Notes: a model not told the origin generated them from the sequence alone. A stretch of DNA of 64,000 nt from Helicoverpa zea (GCF_022581195.2 NC_061452.1:6641501-6705500), one strand, 5' to 3'; shown: positions 14,575 through 26,934, numbered from the stretch's first letter. A program made the numbers and translations.

Positions 14575-14799
14575 AGTTCGGCCATTCAGAGAATGCGTTC
14601 CTGACACGTCGCGATTGAACTGACGACGTAACTTTGCAATGGCGTTGCAGTTACGATAAAAATATTTTTGCTGGTTGTTTACCGTTTTAACAATTGAGGA
14701 GCATTAAAACAACATTATTATATCAATAATCAATGAATGTTATTACGTCGTCAGTTCAATCGCGACGTGTCAGGAACGCATTCTCTGAATGGCCGAACT
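14575..14799 (-). mobile_element. 225-bp MITE with inverted termini, copy 2 (opposite orientation)
   Basis: Same length and termini as the element at 13488, with the asymmetric core inverted. The two copies differ at only a few bases, mainly where the right terminal repeat meets the core (GTTATTACG here against GTAACTACATT in the partner), so this copy's perfect terminal match is about 56 bp. Flanks are GATTAT and ATAACAT. The 862 bp between the copies shows no gene. The near-identity implies recent transposition or gene conversion between copies. Confidence 0.85.
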
Positions 14800-17700
14800 A
14801 TAACATAAAAATAATAAATTAGATAGTGTCACTTATATTTTCTTGTTTTATAAGGAAGAGAAAAATTACAGGTGTGCAATCAGTCGTTAGAATCTGGTGA
14901 GACCAAACTCTAATCACCAACTCGTTTGATTATAAAAATACTTACTGAATATAATTTCTGACTGCAAAAATCGGACGAAACTTAATGTTTTTCATCGTTA
15001 AACGTAGTAGTTTCACTTAATACTAAATACCTACAAAAACACGATTATTATAACTCTGAAAGATTGGGTTTCAGTCAAATATTTGAAACGAGGAAGTTGT
15101 AACACTATTTAATGACTAAACAGATTTAGATAACATGTACGACGGTGTAGAGATAGAACATGGCATTACACTTACACCTTAAAGGAAAATGCAAGTAAAA
15201 CCGTGAAGATCGGCGTATTCTCGTATTTCAGTGAAATCTGTGTGAAGCTATATTATATTTACGGTGAGTTGCATCATTTAACTATAGCGGTATCGCCGAT
15301 TTGACCAATGGCCGGCAAGTGCAAGGCTAATTATATTGTTAAATGGTGCAACTTATCCTTAGATACTTACTCGTATACTTAAACCACTTTTCCACCAATA
15401 TTCATTTGTTTATTCATCACTTTTTGAAGTGAAACCTCTCCGCTACAGTATTATGGGTAAATCACTGGGTAATACTGAGAATCCCAAGTACTTAAAATAC
15501 CCGTAATAACTGATAGTAATTCGTGTATCATTTTATTTATGTTTTTCCCAGACGGGGAATCCTTTTGACTTAGCTAAAGTTTAGATAAATTTTATGAAAT
15601 CAGCAGCTAAAATCATATTGATTCGCAAAATTCACTTAACGCAATCCACTGATCTGCTTACATTACTCACTCTCAAATACATAACAATTGTTATAGTACA
15701 TGTAAAATCTATAGAACCACCCATTATCTTCTAAGCAGTACACTAAAGAACAAACAAGTCTATAATACAGTCTACGTTGAAATTACCTTGATCTTGTTCA
15801 TGTGTAACACCTTCGTCATCGAGTAAACTATGTATGTTCTCAAACATGGATAAATATACTAAGAATTCAAAGTGATTCATACGTTGCGGTATATTTTGTA
15901 ATCATTGTCTATGTGATATGTCTAGTCGGAATTGATAAGTGCTGTTTTATTGTGATGAAAGCTTTGTACACAATTGTATTTACTAGTTGTAGAATATATT
16001 GTGCGCATCTGTACTCTTCGAAATTCGAGTTTACGTTGTAATATCTAGTTGAGGAGTAGTGTTCATTTTCTATGATACAAATTAATCACAACAACAAAAA
16101 CTAAATAAATGCAAACATGAAAAATACACAAATTCCTGTTTAGAAATTGAATCCATTACCTCATTATTACCTCTACAACCATACTACATGATCTGATTCT
16201 TTGGCGTAAATTCTGTAATCGCTGTCTGCCTAACGAATATCATCACCTGTCCAACAAAAGGTGGTTCCAACTACACAAAGTTTGACAAAAAAAGGAACAT
16301 GATGCAGCAAAGATTTTAAAAATTCTACTGTTGAAATGTTTGGAAGTTTTCCTGTCTTTTACGGCTTTCGTGACCACTACCCATGATCACAAAGTTCGTC
16401 TGGTGCACACAGTAGGTTCTCTGTAAACCCAGAGTACACCTAATACTTAAACTTAGTTTTATTTTGTTGTGAAGTCGTATTCTTTTAGAATTTTTAAATT
16501 ACAGGACTACCTTTTTACCGTCGATGTAGCTCACGAACAATTCCTAGGAGAAAGACATGGTTTAAAAGAACGCATTGTTAACGCTGTTTTGAACGCTTTT
16601 GTTAGTTATCATCATAGATCGACCAATTTGGATCACAAAACCCTTCATGCTGATAGTTAAATAATAAAAGAAAGTATGTATAATAAATGAAAGTTTCAGT
16701 AAGTTAAATGTCTACACAAATGAAGCAACGTTTATCAAATTCCTTAAGATTGACATGACAATCATTACAACTTTATAGATGATGGCGTGATAATGGAACT
16801 CTAACAAATGACGATCAACACGACCTGGGCAAGGTGATAAACTGTTGGTAGGTAAGTAGTATAAGCCTCCACTCAAGGGCACCATTCTGGCCCATTTCTC
16901 TCGGTTGACCCTTACGACTTGAGCTGAATGCTAAGCAGTCGATACGCGTTACATTTTCTTTTGTTGCATCTTATTTTGTGTATTCCTAAAAATAATTTAA
17001 GACTAAAAATAGCTTATAGAAAGGTAAATTATTGTGTTCTCAAAAGTCAAAGGACAATAATATTATACATATTTATAGTGTCGGAACATCATTTCGTGTC
17101 TTTATTGCAGTAACAAAGTATAATTTACTTGTTACGTGTTTTCACATAACGACTATTACAGAGCAGGATCCCAAATAACATAGTGTGAAGTATAAAAAAA
17201 ATATATAGGTAAGCAATCTCTACCAAGTAGTGAAAAAACAAAAGATAGCTGTAACATTTGGCAAGTCAACTTCACTTTTACGTAAATTAAACTATCAATT
17301 GAACATTGACGCATCATAAAAACCTTATCACTACCGATAGTATTTATTACTACACATTTCATAATTACGCCTTCCTGTTATAAACAGCTGGGCCCATATC
17401 AATCGTTGCACACTACTGTCTTATGTAATTAAAACATGGTACAATACTACAGTTTTATCATAATTTTGTTTCATTGTATATGCTTGAGAATCTTACTTGA
17501 GTCTGGGAGAATACGTTCCTTTGTGCGACTAAGGATTTACAAAGACATAACTGTAGACTACTATAACTGTTAAAATAGCCAGTTATTTTTATAATACGTA
17601 TTAACCCATGGGAAAATTACTAAGAAGACTATCGGCACCTTTCAGAGAAGTACACCCACAGTTTCCTCTTCAACAAATCTAGATATGACTTCACTCTGTT

Positions 17701-18049
17701 ACTGAGAAATTACTGAACGAAATAGAAAACACTATTTGCTCATCATAGACCAATGAGGTAATATGGATAAAAATACCTACGTAAATGCAAATTTTACAGC
17801 AAGTATACATATCAGTATTATGTATTAACAGCTCGAAACATGTAATTAATTATGATATCAACACAATATTACGTAAATTCCGTTGAAAACGTGAAACAAT
17901 GTACCAATGAACTCCATTCACCCGCCAATCCACGTGGATATGTTGACATATAAACATTGTACCTATCTATAAAACCTCACCTGCCAAATGTATGGGGAAA
18001 CCGGCTTCAACTTGCGGCACTTTATGCCCACAAAAACTCGTTCAAATTA
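14800..18049. other. intergenic, no gene detected
   Basis: AT-rich sequence with one short MITE-like element at 15263-15358. The open frame at 16469-16660 (63 codons) resembles nothing I recognise and has no supporting splice context. Confidence 0.45.
15263..15358. mobile_element. short MITE-like element with imperfect inverted ends
   Basis: The left end GTGAGTTGCATCATTTAAC and the reverse complement of the right end, GATAAGTTGCACCATTTAAC, match closely. The enclosed sequence (about 60 bp) includes CCAATGGCCGG. A related left end, GATGAGTTACACCATTCAAC, begins at 41001, suggesting a family. No clear target duplication. Confidence 0.5.
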
Positions 18050-18845
18050 CGGGTAGCCATTTTACACGCTTTTTATTAGCTTCACCTGTATGTTTGTATG
18101 TTTGTAACCGACTTCTTTGGGCGCGATTTTGACCCACTTTAAACGGCCAGATTTCGTTCAAACTTTGTAGATTTATTGAGGACCGATGACAATACACTAA
18201 TTTGATAAAATTATTCCATTTTTAACCGACTTCCCAAAAAGGAGGAGGTTACACATACACATCGATTACTCCGAGGTTTATAGACCGATCTACGTGATTC
18301 TTTTTTTGTTCGACTCGGAATAGCTGCCAGTTGGTCCCATAGTCATCAGGTCAGGATCTGATGATGGAAACCCTGAGAAATCGAGGGCAACCTTCGAAAG
18401 TTGTAGGCATACATAGGGTAAAAACTTGACACTCAGGTGTACGCCTAAAAGCACTATTCAACTGTGAAGATTTGGAGCTGACCTGATGATGGAGACCAGA
18501 GAGGGTCCAGGGAACTCGACAACTGAATATGTAAACTACCTCGTGTTTGGGCTTAAATTATTTGTATTGACAAGACCTTTGCAACAGTGAAGGTTTGGAG
18601 CTGACCTGATGATGGAGACCAGAGAAAGTCTAGGGAACTCGACAACTGAATATGTAAACCTCGTGTTTGGGCTTAAATTATTTGTATTGACAAAACCTAT
18701 GCAACAGTGAAGGTTGGGAGCTGACCTGATGATGGAGACCAGAGAAAGTCGAGGGAACTCGACAACTGAGTAAATAAACAAATAAACTGAATATGTAAAA
18801 TACCTCGTTTGGACTTATATTCTTTGTATTGATGAGAACTTCCCA
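18050..18845 (+). repeat. composite dispersed repeat with 'ACCGACTTCCCAAAAAGGAGG' type segment
   Basis: The left part holds a block beginning GCTTTTTATTAGCTTCACC and containing GTAACCGACTTCTTTGGG. A second block carries the AACCGACTTCCCAAAAAGGA segment common in lepidopteran genomes. The right part is a minisatellite, annotated separately. Related fragments occur at about 56318 (TTTTTAACCGACTTAAAAAA) and 62098-62135 (TTAACTGACTTACCAAAAAG). No protein-coding frame of its own; class uncertain. Confidence 0.6.
18466..18840. repeat. minisatellite, about 120-bp unit, nearly three copies
   Basis: Units begin at 18466, 18589 and 18709 (periods 123 and 120) and share GGAGCTGACCTGATGATGGA and ACTCGACAACTGA. 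The last unit is interrupted by an AATAAACAAATAAACTG insertion and then diverges. The minus-strand open frame across it, which reads as a repeated peptide, is a by-product of the tandem repeat. Confidence 0.85.
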
Positions 18846-19476
18846 CTTGTATGGATAGTGACAACTATTCGTAATATCACCCGTGTCGTCACGTTACGCA
18901 CCAAATCCTCAACCATCAAGAGACCAACATCCAAAATATGTATTTTACCCGTAGTTGCATAAGTTTTATGTTTTACGCATGTTATTTTAGAAGAAATTTA
19001 CACTTTACATATTTTTAAAATCAAGTAAGTATACAACAAATATTTACTACTTTACTTTTAGATCAAATGTACAAAATCACAATATTGTTAAATTGTCTTT
19101 CCATATCTATGTTAATTATTTTAAGATAATATTGTTATTCATATTTAAACTTTGTTAGTATAAGGTCAAATTGTTATATTTATTATGTATATATTCATAA
19201 TGTGTAAATTTTGTTCGAATTTAATGTATACAGTACAAGTGCAAATTATGTAGATCAAATGTTTTTAAGTATAGTTCATCCTTAGTTCATTTTCGCCCAC
19301 CAAGGACGTTACTGAAGGAACGGTATGTTTGCGACTAACATTTGAATGCTTCCTACTCGCTCGATAGATGGCGTTGTCGCGTTTAAATGCGCGCTATGGT
19401 TTCGTTACAAGCGATACTCTAAGACAAAATGTTTTTTTTGTAAGACTTTAATATACCAGCTTAGAACAGTGCACAG
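18846..19476. other. intergenic, no gene detected
   Basis: Very AT-rich up to about 19270. The last 8 bases (19469-19476, GTGCACAG) are the left target-site duplication of the following hAT element. Confidence 0.5.
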
Positions 19477-20360
19477 TAGACATGGGCAAAATGTGTCATT
19501 GAAAAGAAAAGATAGATATGCATCTTTCAATCACTGGGATATGAATCACTCTTTCATATCTTTATATCAGTAGCTCAGTATAACTCAGTAGCTCGTTTAA
19601 CTCGCAACTCGTGTGCGGCTCACTCATTCAAATAGATCATTCAGATATAGTGATAGGTTGGTTGTTGTTTGCATCTTTCTGATATATTGAGCGGTTGCGA
19701 TTGAACAACTTTTTTCTAATTAAAAAAAAATACTATTCTTATGACTGTAGGTACAACCTACTTCTTTTATGTTAATTAGTTCAATGAATAGTCAATCGCA
19801 ATCTAGTATTGAGTATAAGCATTAGTTTAGTAAGTATTAGAAAATAAAAATAGAAATAGCCTTCTGATTTCCTTTCATACTTTACACAGGCTTAGGACTG
19901 TCTTTGACCTACGAAATTATTTACGTGAAAATTAAATTTTAGTTCAAAATGTGTATTTCGAGTCAAAACATTTTTGTTCGGTAAGTTTTCAATACATTTG
20001 ACAATATTATAATACCGAAATATTCACTAAGGACAAACAATTATAAGCCTTATGCGTGAGCAATAGAGTTAACAACTTATTATTGGGTGTCAACTTATTG
20101 TGGTCAAAGTAACGACATTCGTAATCGTATGGGTGCGAGCGAGACGGCTCGCTTGACGTTCAACCAATGGCGCGCGACGAAGCTATCCGACGCCACAGAT
20201 CAGTTAGTACCCGACGCGATGACCGACGAGTGAGTGAGGTGTAAAGAAAGATATACTGAACTACTGACACATTCGGATATGTAAAGATATGAAGAGTGAT
20301 TGATTCAAATGGAATGATTCATATCATTTGTATCTATCACTCCTGAGTTACCCATCTCTA
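19477..20360. mobile_element. 884-bp non-autonomous hAT-type element with 8-bp TSD
   Basis: The ends are TAGACATGGGCAAA and the complement of TAGAGATGGGTAA. They are flanked by a perfect 8-bp direct repeat GTGCACAG (19469-19476 and 20361-20368), the target size expected for hAT transposons. Subterminal sequence is also partly inverted: CACTCTTTCATATCTTTA at left pairs with TAAAGATATGAAGAGTG at right. The interior includes a GC-rich block near 20125-20240 but no transposase frame, so it must be mobilised in trans. The intact duplication indicates a complete insertion. Confidence 0.88.
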
Positions 20361-20499
20361 GTGCACAGAGGAGGTTTTATTTATCATCACCCCATCTTGT
20401 GTACTAGTAGGTCAGCAGATCACCTAGTAGCTTAGCTAGGAAACAACAGTCGATAGGGCAGGACTCGTTGTTAATTTTTATTTCCAATAATTATCTTTA

Positions 20500-20813
20500 G
20501 CCGTTTTCTCTAATATTGTCAAATTTTTGTATACTAAAGAGAATTTTAATTCTACAAAACAAATAATAGTTTAAAAAAAAACTAAACCTACTTTAAAAAA
20601 AAAAACAAACTAAAAAACAGAAAATGCAAAATATCTTGATTCCTTTAACTAACAAGGCTATAATACTAAAAATAGTTGCCAAAATAAGGCGAAAATTTTT
20701 TTTCGATCGTAAAGCACTCTCTGATGCTTCGCATCACGAGTCGTGCAATAGTTTAAAATTAAAAAGCTATTATAAATAATCCAAACTAAAAAGTAGAAAA
20801 TAAATAATAGTTT
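20500..20813. repeat. AT-rich repeat flank with recurring AATAATAGTTTAAAAAAAAAC
   Basis: AATAATAGTTTAAAAAAAAAC occurs at about 20562 and again at about 20803, just before the large hairpin. Between them lies GATGCTTCGCATCACGAGTCG, which contains a short palindrome (GATGC-TTC-GCATC). These look like parts of one repetitive unit that includes the hairpin. No coding capacity; class unknown. Confidence 0.5.
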
Positions 20814-21212
20814 AAAAAAAAACTAAAAAACACGCTTTTTATAGAAAACCGAACTAAAAAATAGCAAATAAATTTTAATGAATTTAAATTAAGAAAATAG
20901 TGTTCAAAATTTCAATGAATATAAATTAATAATAGTGTGAATACAAAAAAAAATATTTAAAAAAGCGTGGGGTGCTTTTTAAGGTCATATCGAAATGAAA
21001 ATCACTCTACTCATATCTGTCAATAAAATATTTATAACTATTGACACCATGCACCCCACGCTTTTTTAAATATTTTTTTTTGTATTCACACTATTATTAA
21101 TTTATATTCATTGAAATTTTGAACACTATTTTCTTAATTTAAATTCATTAAAATTTATTTGCTATTTTTTAGTTCGGTTTTCTATAAAAAGCGTGTTTTT
21201 TAGTTTTTTTTT
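20814..21212. repeat. giant hairpin: two 162-bp inverted arms, 75-bp loop
   Basis: The left arm 20814-20975 and right arm 21051-21212 are exact reverse complements by eye over all 162 positions, enclosing a 75-bp unique loop. The arms start in an A/T homopolymer and end in GCGTGGGGTGC at the loop side. There is no open frame, no polymerase III promoter and no obvious target duplication. Such structures arise as foldback elements, from palindromic duplication of an element end, or as hairpin-RNA loci. A transcript across it would form a long perfect double-stranded RNA. Confidence 0.92.
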
Positions 21213-23630
21213 TTTTGGGTAGAATTACTTGGTAACACGAGAGGTTGGGCAAAAAATTTAAATGAGCTTAAGCACAAGAAAAATGAGACATGGGTATTGA
21301 AGTGTGATTTCGTTGGTCCAAGACTTCACACATAGGTAAAGGTAGACATTTATGTTGCAGGATAATTTAAAGTAAATTCCGAGTGATCTCTTGCTCCGCT
21401 TTTAGAAAAATCTTCATTGCATTGCAAGTCTCGTAAGTTCATGCCACACAAGACCATAGATTAATTCCACTTTTTAATGAGACACTGTAAACAAGTCTAG
21501 CTCAATACTGACCAGTTTATACTTAGCAACAGTCCCTAATAAATTATAAAAGTTAGCGTCGTGTTTTATCGCGTTCGCCTGGCTTAATGATACCCGATGT
21601 CAACGTTCATTGATGTTAGTGAAGCCGCAGTGTACAGACGCATGAAGAACAACTGATGAGTCAGTGTGTAACGAGTTGACTCGATCGCGCCATTGTTATA
21701 CGTGATACGATTTTGAATATAGAACTTACTGTGAGAGTAGGTAAGGGACCTTCTTTATTTTTATGTTCTTTTTTGTTTTATTTTTTAAATTTTACGCGGG
21801 AAATGATAATGTTTAAAAAAAGAACGTTAATTTTTTTATATATAAATGCACCGACTGTATTAATCAGCGTTTAAATATTTATTGTGCGGACTGCAAAAAG
21901 TAAACAAACAAATTGACCTAAATTCGATAACAATATTTGCACATAACATGCATACCTTGGATTACATTGATATGAATTCGACAAAACTATTGAATACATG
22001 CGTCAAAATGTTATAAAATGTAAATAAAAATGTTACTATTATTAAAACTAGTAAGTTACATTATTGTGCAAGGATTATGAAATACAGAGTTCTAGTTACT
22101 CATACCTACATACAAAAAAAACTTTGACTATTTAGCTCCCAAATAAAAAAATCATGACGAAACATTTGTAACAATTATTTCATACTCGAAAATTGGCGCT
22201 AACTGTACTTAACATGTGGACTGTGACGTCATGTAAGTTCCTACTATCACAAAGGCTATATTGGCTTGTTTCCTTTGCCCAATAATTTCGTTAGCAACGG
22301 AGGGCAATCCTTTAATTGAATCAATTAAGTAACCAAAACGTGACACATGTGTTTTCTTTTGTAAAAGGTGACGCAAAAGATTATATGCTTAGGCTACATA
22401 CGGTTATCAGGAACTCTGTATTTTTTTTAGGTATCTATATTCTTGAGCAGATTAACTAATTTCACGTTTTGATATGGATTTACCGAACTAGCGTGCGAAT
22501 TTAAACGTATCTTATCGAAAGGTAAAAGAAATGTAATCGGTATTTTTGTTAGTTATGAATATCTTACCCATTACGGAATCGGAATTACCATAACTACTTA
22601 ACCATATAATTATTCAAAATTAACTTCATGATACCGAAAGAACTCTACTTACCTAAAATCATCCAGCAAGCGAAAGATTATTTTATAAATACGAACACTT
22701 TCTCACAATACCGTTCTCACCTAATTTATCGTGATGTCGGAAAAATGACGCGAGCGCATTTCTACGGCCTTTGACAAATCATATTGCAATTGTTCATATT
22801 GCGGAACATTCATATAGGTACTTACCTAGGTCCGCGTAGATGACAACAGCTATATCAATCCGATAAGCACTTTTACAATGAGTGTTTAATTAATGACTCG
22901 TGAATTCTTTTTATTGATTTTAATAATAGATTGGATTACGTTTTATCGGCTGGCGCCATTAGCTAGATGTAAGCAGCGTTATAAGTATGCTTATTACTCT
23001 TGAAGTTCATCTCCACGCATTATTTTAACTAGCGTCTGCAAATCGCTACTGAACAATTACCATTACCGTGCTGCTGAAAAATCTTGTTAACGCATTTTGT
23101 AACAAGAAATGACCAATTTATGAATTTTTCACACAGCATCACAAGATAACGTAAATAGTAAATAGATTCGAGCACTATTGTTATTATTGTTAGTTTTTAT
23201 TAGGAGCGTATACAGATTCAGCGGTGACGTTTATGCGTTCCCAAATAAATATTAAACTTTAATTTGCAGTGTACTCTATAATTTTATAAAAACACTAACT
23301 ACTTACTCCACCATAACTATTTTCATTTTTAGTTTTCTATTTTCCCCGACCATGGATAAACTCCGCAAATACATTACACTGGCAAACAGGACGCCATATA
23401 TTTTTAATAATAAAGTTGGTACACACAATAGTGCCAACATTAGCCGCAGGAACCATGGTCTGGTGGTTCAATTCTCTTAGTGATACTATCTAGGGTATTA
23501 TTAGTTGTACTACAAATGGCTATGTCCGTTTACTAGACCTAGCAAAATAAAATGAGGTATAATGATGATGAGGTTGCATAACTTTTTTGAAAAAATATGG
23601 ATTGTAACCTCTAAATGGGTTATTTCATTC
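21213..23630. other. intergenic, no gene detected
   Basis: No exon series, tRNA or bounded transposon found. The longest frames are short and AT-biased. Confidence 0.5.
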
Positions 23631-23723
23631 ATCATTCATCATCAGCCTATAGCAGTCCACTGCTGGACATAGGCCTCTCCAAGTGCACGCCACTGAGATC
23701 GATTTTCGGCTGCTCGCATCCAA
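23631..23723 (-). mobile_element. 3' end fragment of a non-LTR retrotransposon
   Basis: Read on the minus strand, 23723-23642 encodes RSQWRALGEAYVQQWTAIG followed by stop. This is the C-terminal signature I associate with lepidopteran non-LTR reverse transcriptase polyproteins (…AYVQQWT…). A TGATGATGAATGATGAATG tail follows, as in LINEs that end in short repeats. It is heavily 5'-truncated, and the same C-terminal motif recurs at 39206. Confidence 0.75.
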
Positions 23724-25096
23724 TGGGTTATTTACAACAACAAAAAAATATTCTATGCACATATGCCTAATTAAGTTACCTAGTAAAAAACTTTCCTTTT
23801 TGAACTTGTCTTCGTAATATTAAAGATGATAAGTAATCATTAAATCGCTTTGTTGTATAACTTTTGACAGTGACCTCCGAGATAAAAACCGAATATTAGA
23901 ATGGATTTTTTGTTGAATACATGTGTAGTGAATGCATGTGTGTGTAGTGACGTATTGTGAAGATTCCGGTATTATTAGACTCGTGTAGATATGAAGCTGT
24001 CATAAAGTATTCTACGTTTAGGAAGTACCTAACTGCCTAGGGGAAAAAATATTTTCTCAGAAAAATTTAAATGTAACGTCTTTTCTTAAACAGGACATAC
24101 TATAGTTATGTTATACTTCTTTTTTATTTAAATCATTGTCCTTAAAAGTGCAAAACACCGTGAATAAATCAGAATATTTTAAACAGCAGTTTTTTGGTGT
24201 TCTCCATTGTCACAGATACTAAGTCACAGGATATGACGCAGACCGAAATTTCGTTTATGCCAGTAACCTTCGATTGTTTCACACTGCGTCCCGTTACGTC
24301 ATTTCGTGGCCTATCGCTTAGCATATCTAGATTATTCATTTAAAGAGCAGTGGTTTTTTGTGTGCCTCTCACACGATCTTTGGTCTGATGCCTGATGTCT
24401 TTTGAAGTGGACGGTGTGACGTTGCGCGGTAAGGCGCGTACAGAGCGTACCTACATATTTAAATTTGCTTCGGATCGCTTCGCGTTCACGTGTCGATTCA
24501 CCCACGATGGGCGCAATATTCAACTTATGCATTATTAAGAAAATCACGTGTATTATTTTAAAAATAAAACTTAGTGTGGGACTATAAAATATAAAAGGAT
24601 TTGCTATACCTATATTTACTCAATAGCGAGACACAATGGGCAATTCACATTAATTTCTAATCAACCATTTTACCAAGATCAATGCGTGAGATATACATAT
24701 AATTTTATTGCATATTATATATTCTTTAGTACCTAAATAAAAAAAAATATTGATTATCATGGTTTATAGCTAACATCAAAATTTATAGCTAAAAATAGTA
24801 ACTAATAAATATTCGAATTGAGAGTTTCCTTGTTTTGGGAAGTCGGCTGCAAACTGCACCTATCTACTAATGAAAATATTTTCGCACTCAAAATCACAAA
24901 ACTTTACAATGTTATTCTTTGCACCTTTTTCTTCACCGGGAAATAGGTAAACCTAGCACCTTTACAATAGCTTTGAATCCACTAGACCGCCAAGTCAAGG
25001 CCGTTCTTTATCAATTTCTTAATCAAAACATACTATATCATTAGCACGTGTAATAACATTAATTCATGGTCAAGGTTTAATTGCACTATGAGTTGC
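23724..25096. other. intergenic, no gene detected
   Basis: A moderately GC-rich patch at 24190-24510 contains a 71-codon minus-strand frame, but nothing recognisable. Otherwise AT-rich. Confidence 0.45.
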
Positions 25097-25282
25097 ACTG
25101 GCTTTTCCCCGCAGTTCCACTCGCGTTCGTAGGAAACCACTTATGCTTCCTCCTGTACCCGAATAAAAAAGTAGCCTATGTCCTTTCTCAGGCTCTACAC
25201 TATATGTACTGTATGTTTATCAAATAACTTGCGTGAAAATCTATCAAACAGACAGAGTTACTTTCATAATATTAGTAAGGAT
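25097..25282 (+). repeat. dispersed lepidopteran repeat (TTATAATATTAGTA type), copy 1
   Basis: Begins ACTGGCTTTTCCCCGCAGTT, contains AAAAAAGTAGCCTATGTCCT, and ends CATAATATTAGTAAGGAT. The same order of blocks is seen in the copy at 61424 and, inverted, at 32405 and 55087. The open frame through it (25178-25504) starts inside the repeat and is not a gene. Confidence 0.8.
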
Positions 25283-26110
25283 TTTTATAATCTTATGCAT
25301 TCTTACTGCACGAGTGCAATTCGTGTACAAACTTATCGCAGACAGACTTATCGATATCATGATAAAGGTTGTCGAAAATGTGCATTTCTTAATTTGTCAT
25401 ATTCAATTTCAATGAATGTGATGAATGAATATGAAATGGAGCAACGAATTAATTTACCTGCTTTTCGGGACATAGAGTTGCCCCTTTCTCTATCGAATAT
25501 GTAGATGATCAATAGTAGCGTCAGGACCGCCGTAAGCGCACCTTATGTCGCCACGAGCATACTACTTGCACACTGCAAACATATTGCAGTTATAATAATC
25601 ATTATTTCATGGTGCTAAAAACACATCACGCGATTCTTAATGTTGAAAATAATCAGATAATTTGTTATTGTTATGTCACTGTACTTTAGACACAGAGTAA
25701 TCTGTGGATCACTAAAAAAGCGTGTACGTAATAATAACTTATTATACATGCTAGTTTTTGTTTCAGCCTAAGCATGCGAATCATGAATCACGCTCGTTAG
25801 AAATATGACGTAAGCGGGCTTATCTTAATCCACGGAACAATTATAAGCATGGCATTTATAAAATAACTCTTAATTAAATTACAATAATTCCTTTATAATT
25901 ATATAACACGTTCAGAACAGGCAGAACGAATTGAAAAACCTTTTCCAATTTATTAGCAGATTTCCTCGTTTGTGGTTCCGCGCTTCAATATCTGTGATGA
26001 TGATAAAAGAAGACAAATTCCATTAATTTTCACATTTCTTCTATATTTTGGAAGTTCCTATGATTTACTTTATTTAAAGTTGATTAAAATTATGTGAATC
26101 CTACTATCCG

Positions 26111-26220
26111 ACTAATATTATAAATGTGAAAGTTTGTGACAATGTATGGATGTATATGTTTGCTATTCTTCCACGCAAAAACGGCTGCACTGATTTGGTT
26201 GATATTTGGTATGTAAGTAG
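26111..26220 (-). repeat. dispersed lepidopteran repeat, truncated copy
   Basis: Starts ACTAATATTATAAATGTGAA and includes CACGCAAAAACGGCTGCACT (the 'put your query at rest' block of this repeat in the inverted orientation). It fades after the TTTGGTATGTAAGTAG block, so the CCGCGG-type end is missing. Confidence 0.65.
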
Positions 26221-26609
26221 GTGATATACAATATCAACACACCATTAGCACCTGTATAATAATTTACAGAGATATGATATATTCAAGAATCTATAAAATT
26301 AGGTTCTTACTCTCTAAATTATTACTATCTATAATTTAATAAATCATATTATTATACTTAGAATTTTTTTTTCTCATTACGGTTTTCAGTAACGATAATT
26401 ATTGTCATAGGCACGGCTTCGAGACCATTGAATAGCCCATAGAGACATTCGTGAGGAAAATCGAATTAATATTTTTCTTTTTTGAGTTAATTGAGGGAAA
26501 ATTATACATAATTAATTGTTCAACACTTACCCTGAGCTGTTTGAAAGACAATGAATAATTATCACTTCACACTATCATAAATTTAATTGAGACAGTAATA
26601 TTACTGTAC

Positions 26610-26790
26610 CTACTAATTTTATAAAAGTGAAGAGTTGGTTTGTTTGCTTGAACATGGTAATCTCAGAAAATACTTGATCGATTTGAAAGACAATATTTTA
26701 GAGTTAAATATGGCTTTGACGTGGAAAGTTATAAGTCTGCGTAGAGCAGTTTCGATGGGACGCGGGTGAAGCCGCTTGCAGGAACTAGTA
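26610..26790 (-). repeat. dispersed lepidopteran repeat, copy 3
   Basis: Runs from CTACTAATTTTATAAAAGTG to GGGACGCGGGTGAAGCCGCT and CTAGTA, the full inverted-orientation block order. Confidence 0.75.
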
Positions 26791-26934
26791 TTACATATCT
26801 GTGGGTTTGTTTACGATATTCTTTATATTTTTCGATGCAAAAATGCTTTCTCCCCAGTGGGTATAATCTGTTTATGTTATAACAGGTCGGCTTACCTTAG
26901 ATATTTATATAGATTGGGCTTATGTCTCGAAGGT

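Noticed and set aside
18536..18781. Minus-strand 81-codon frame encoding a repeated peptide
   Set aside because: It is the translation of the 120-bp minisatellite, whose unit happens to be a multiple of three between two copies.
25178..25504. 108-codon plus-strand frame
   Set aside because: It begins inside the dispersed repeat at 25097-25282 and has no resemblance to a protein family.
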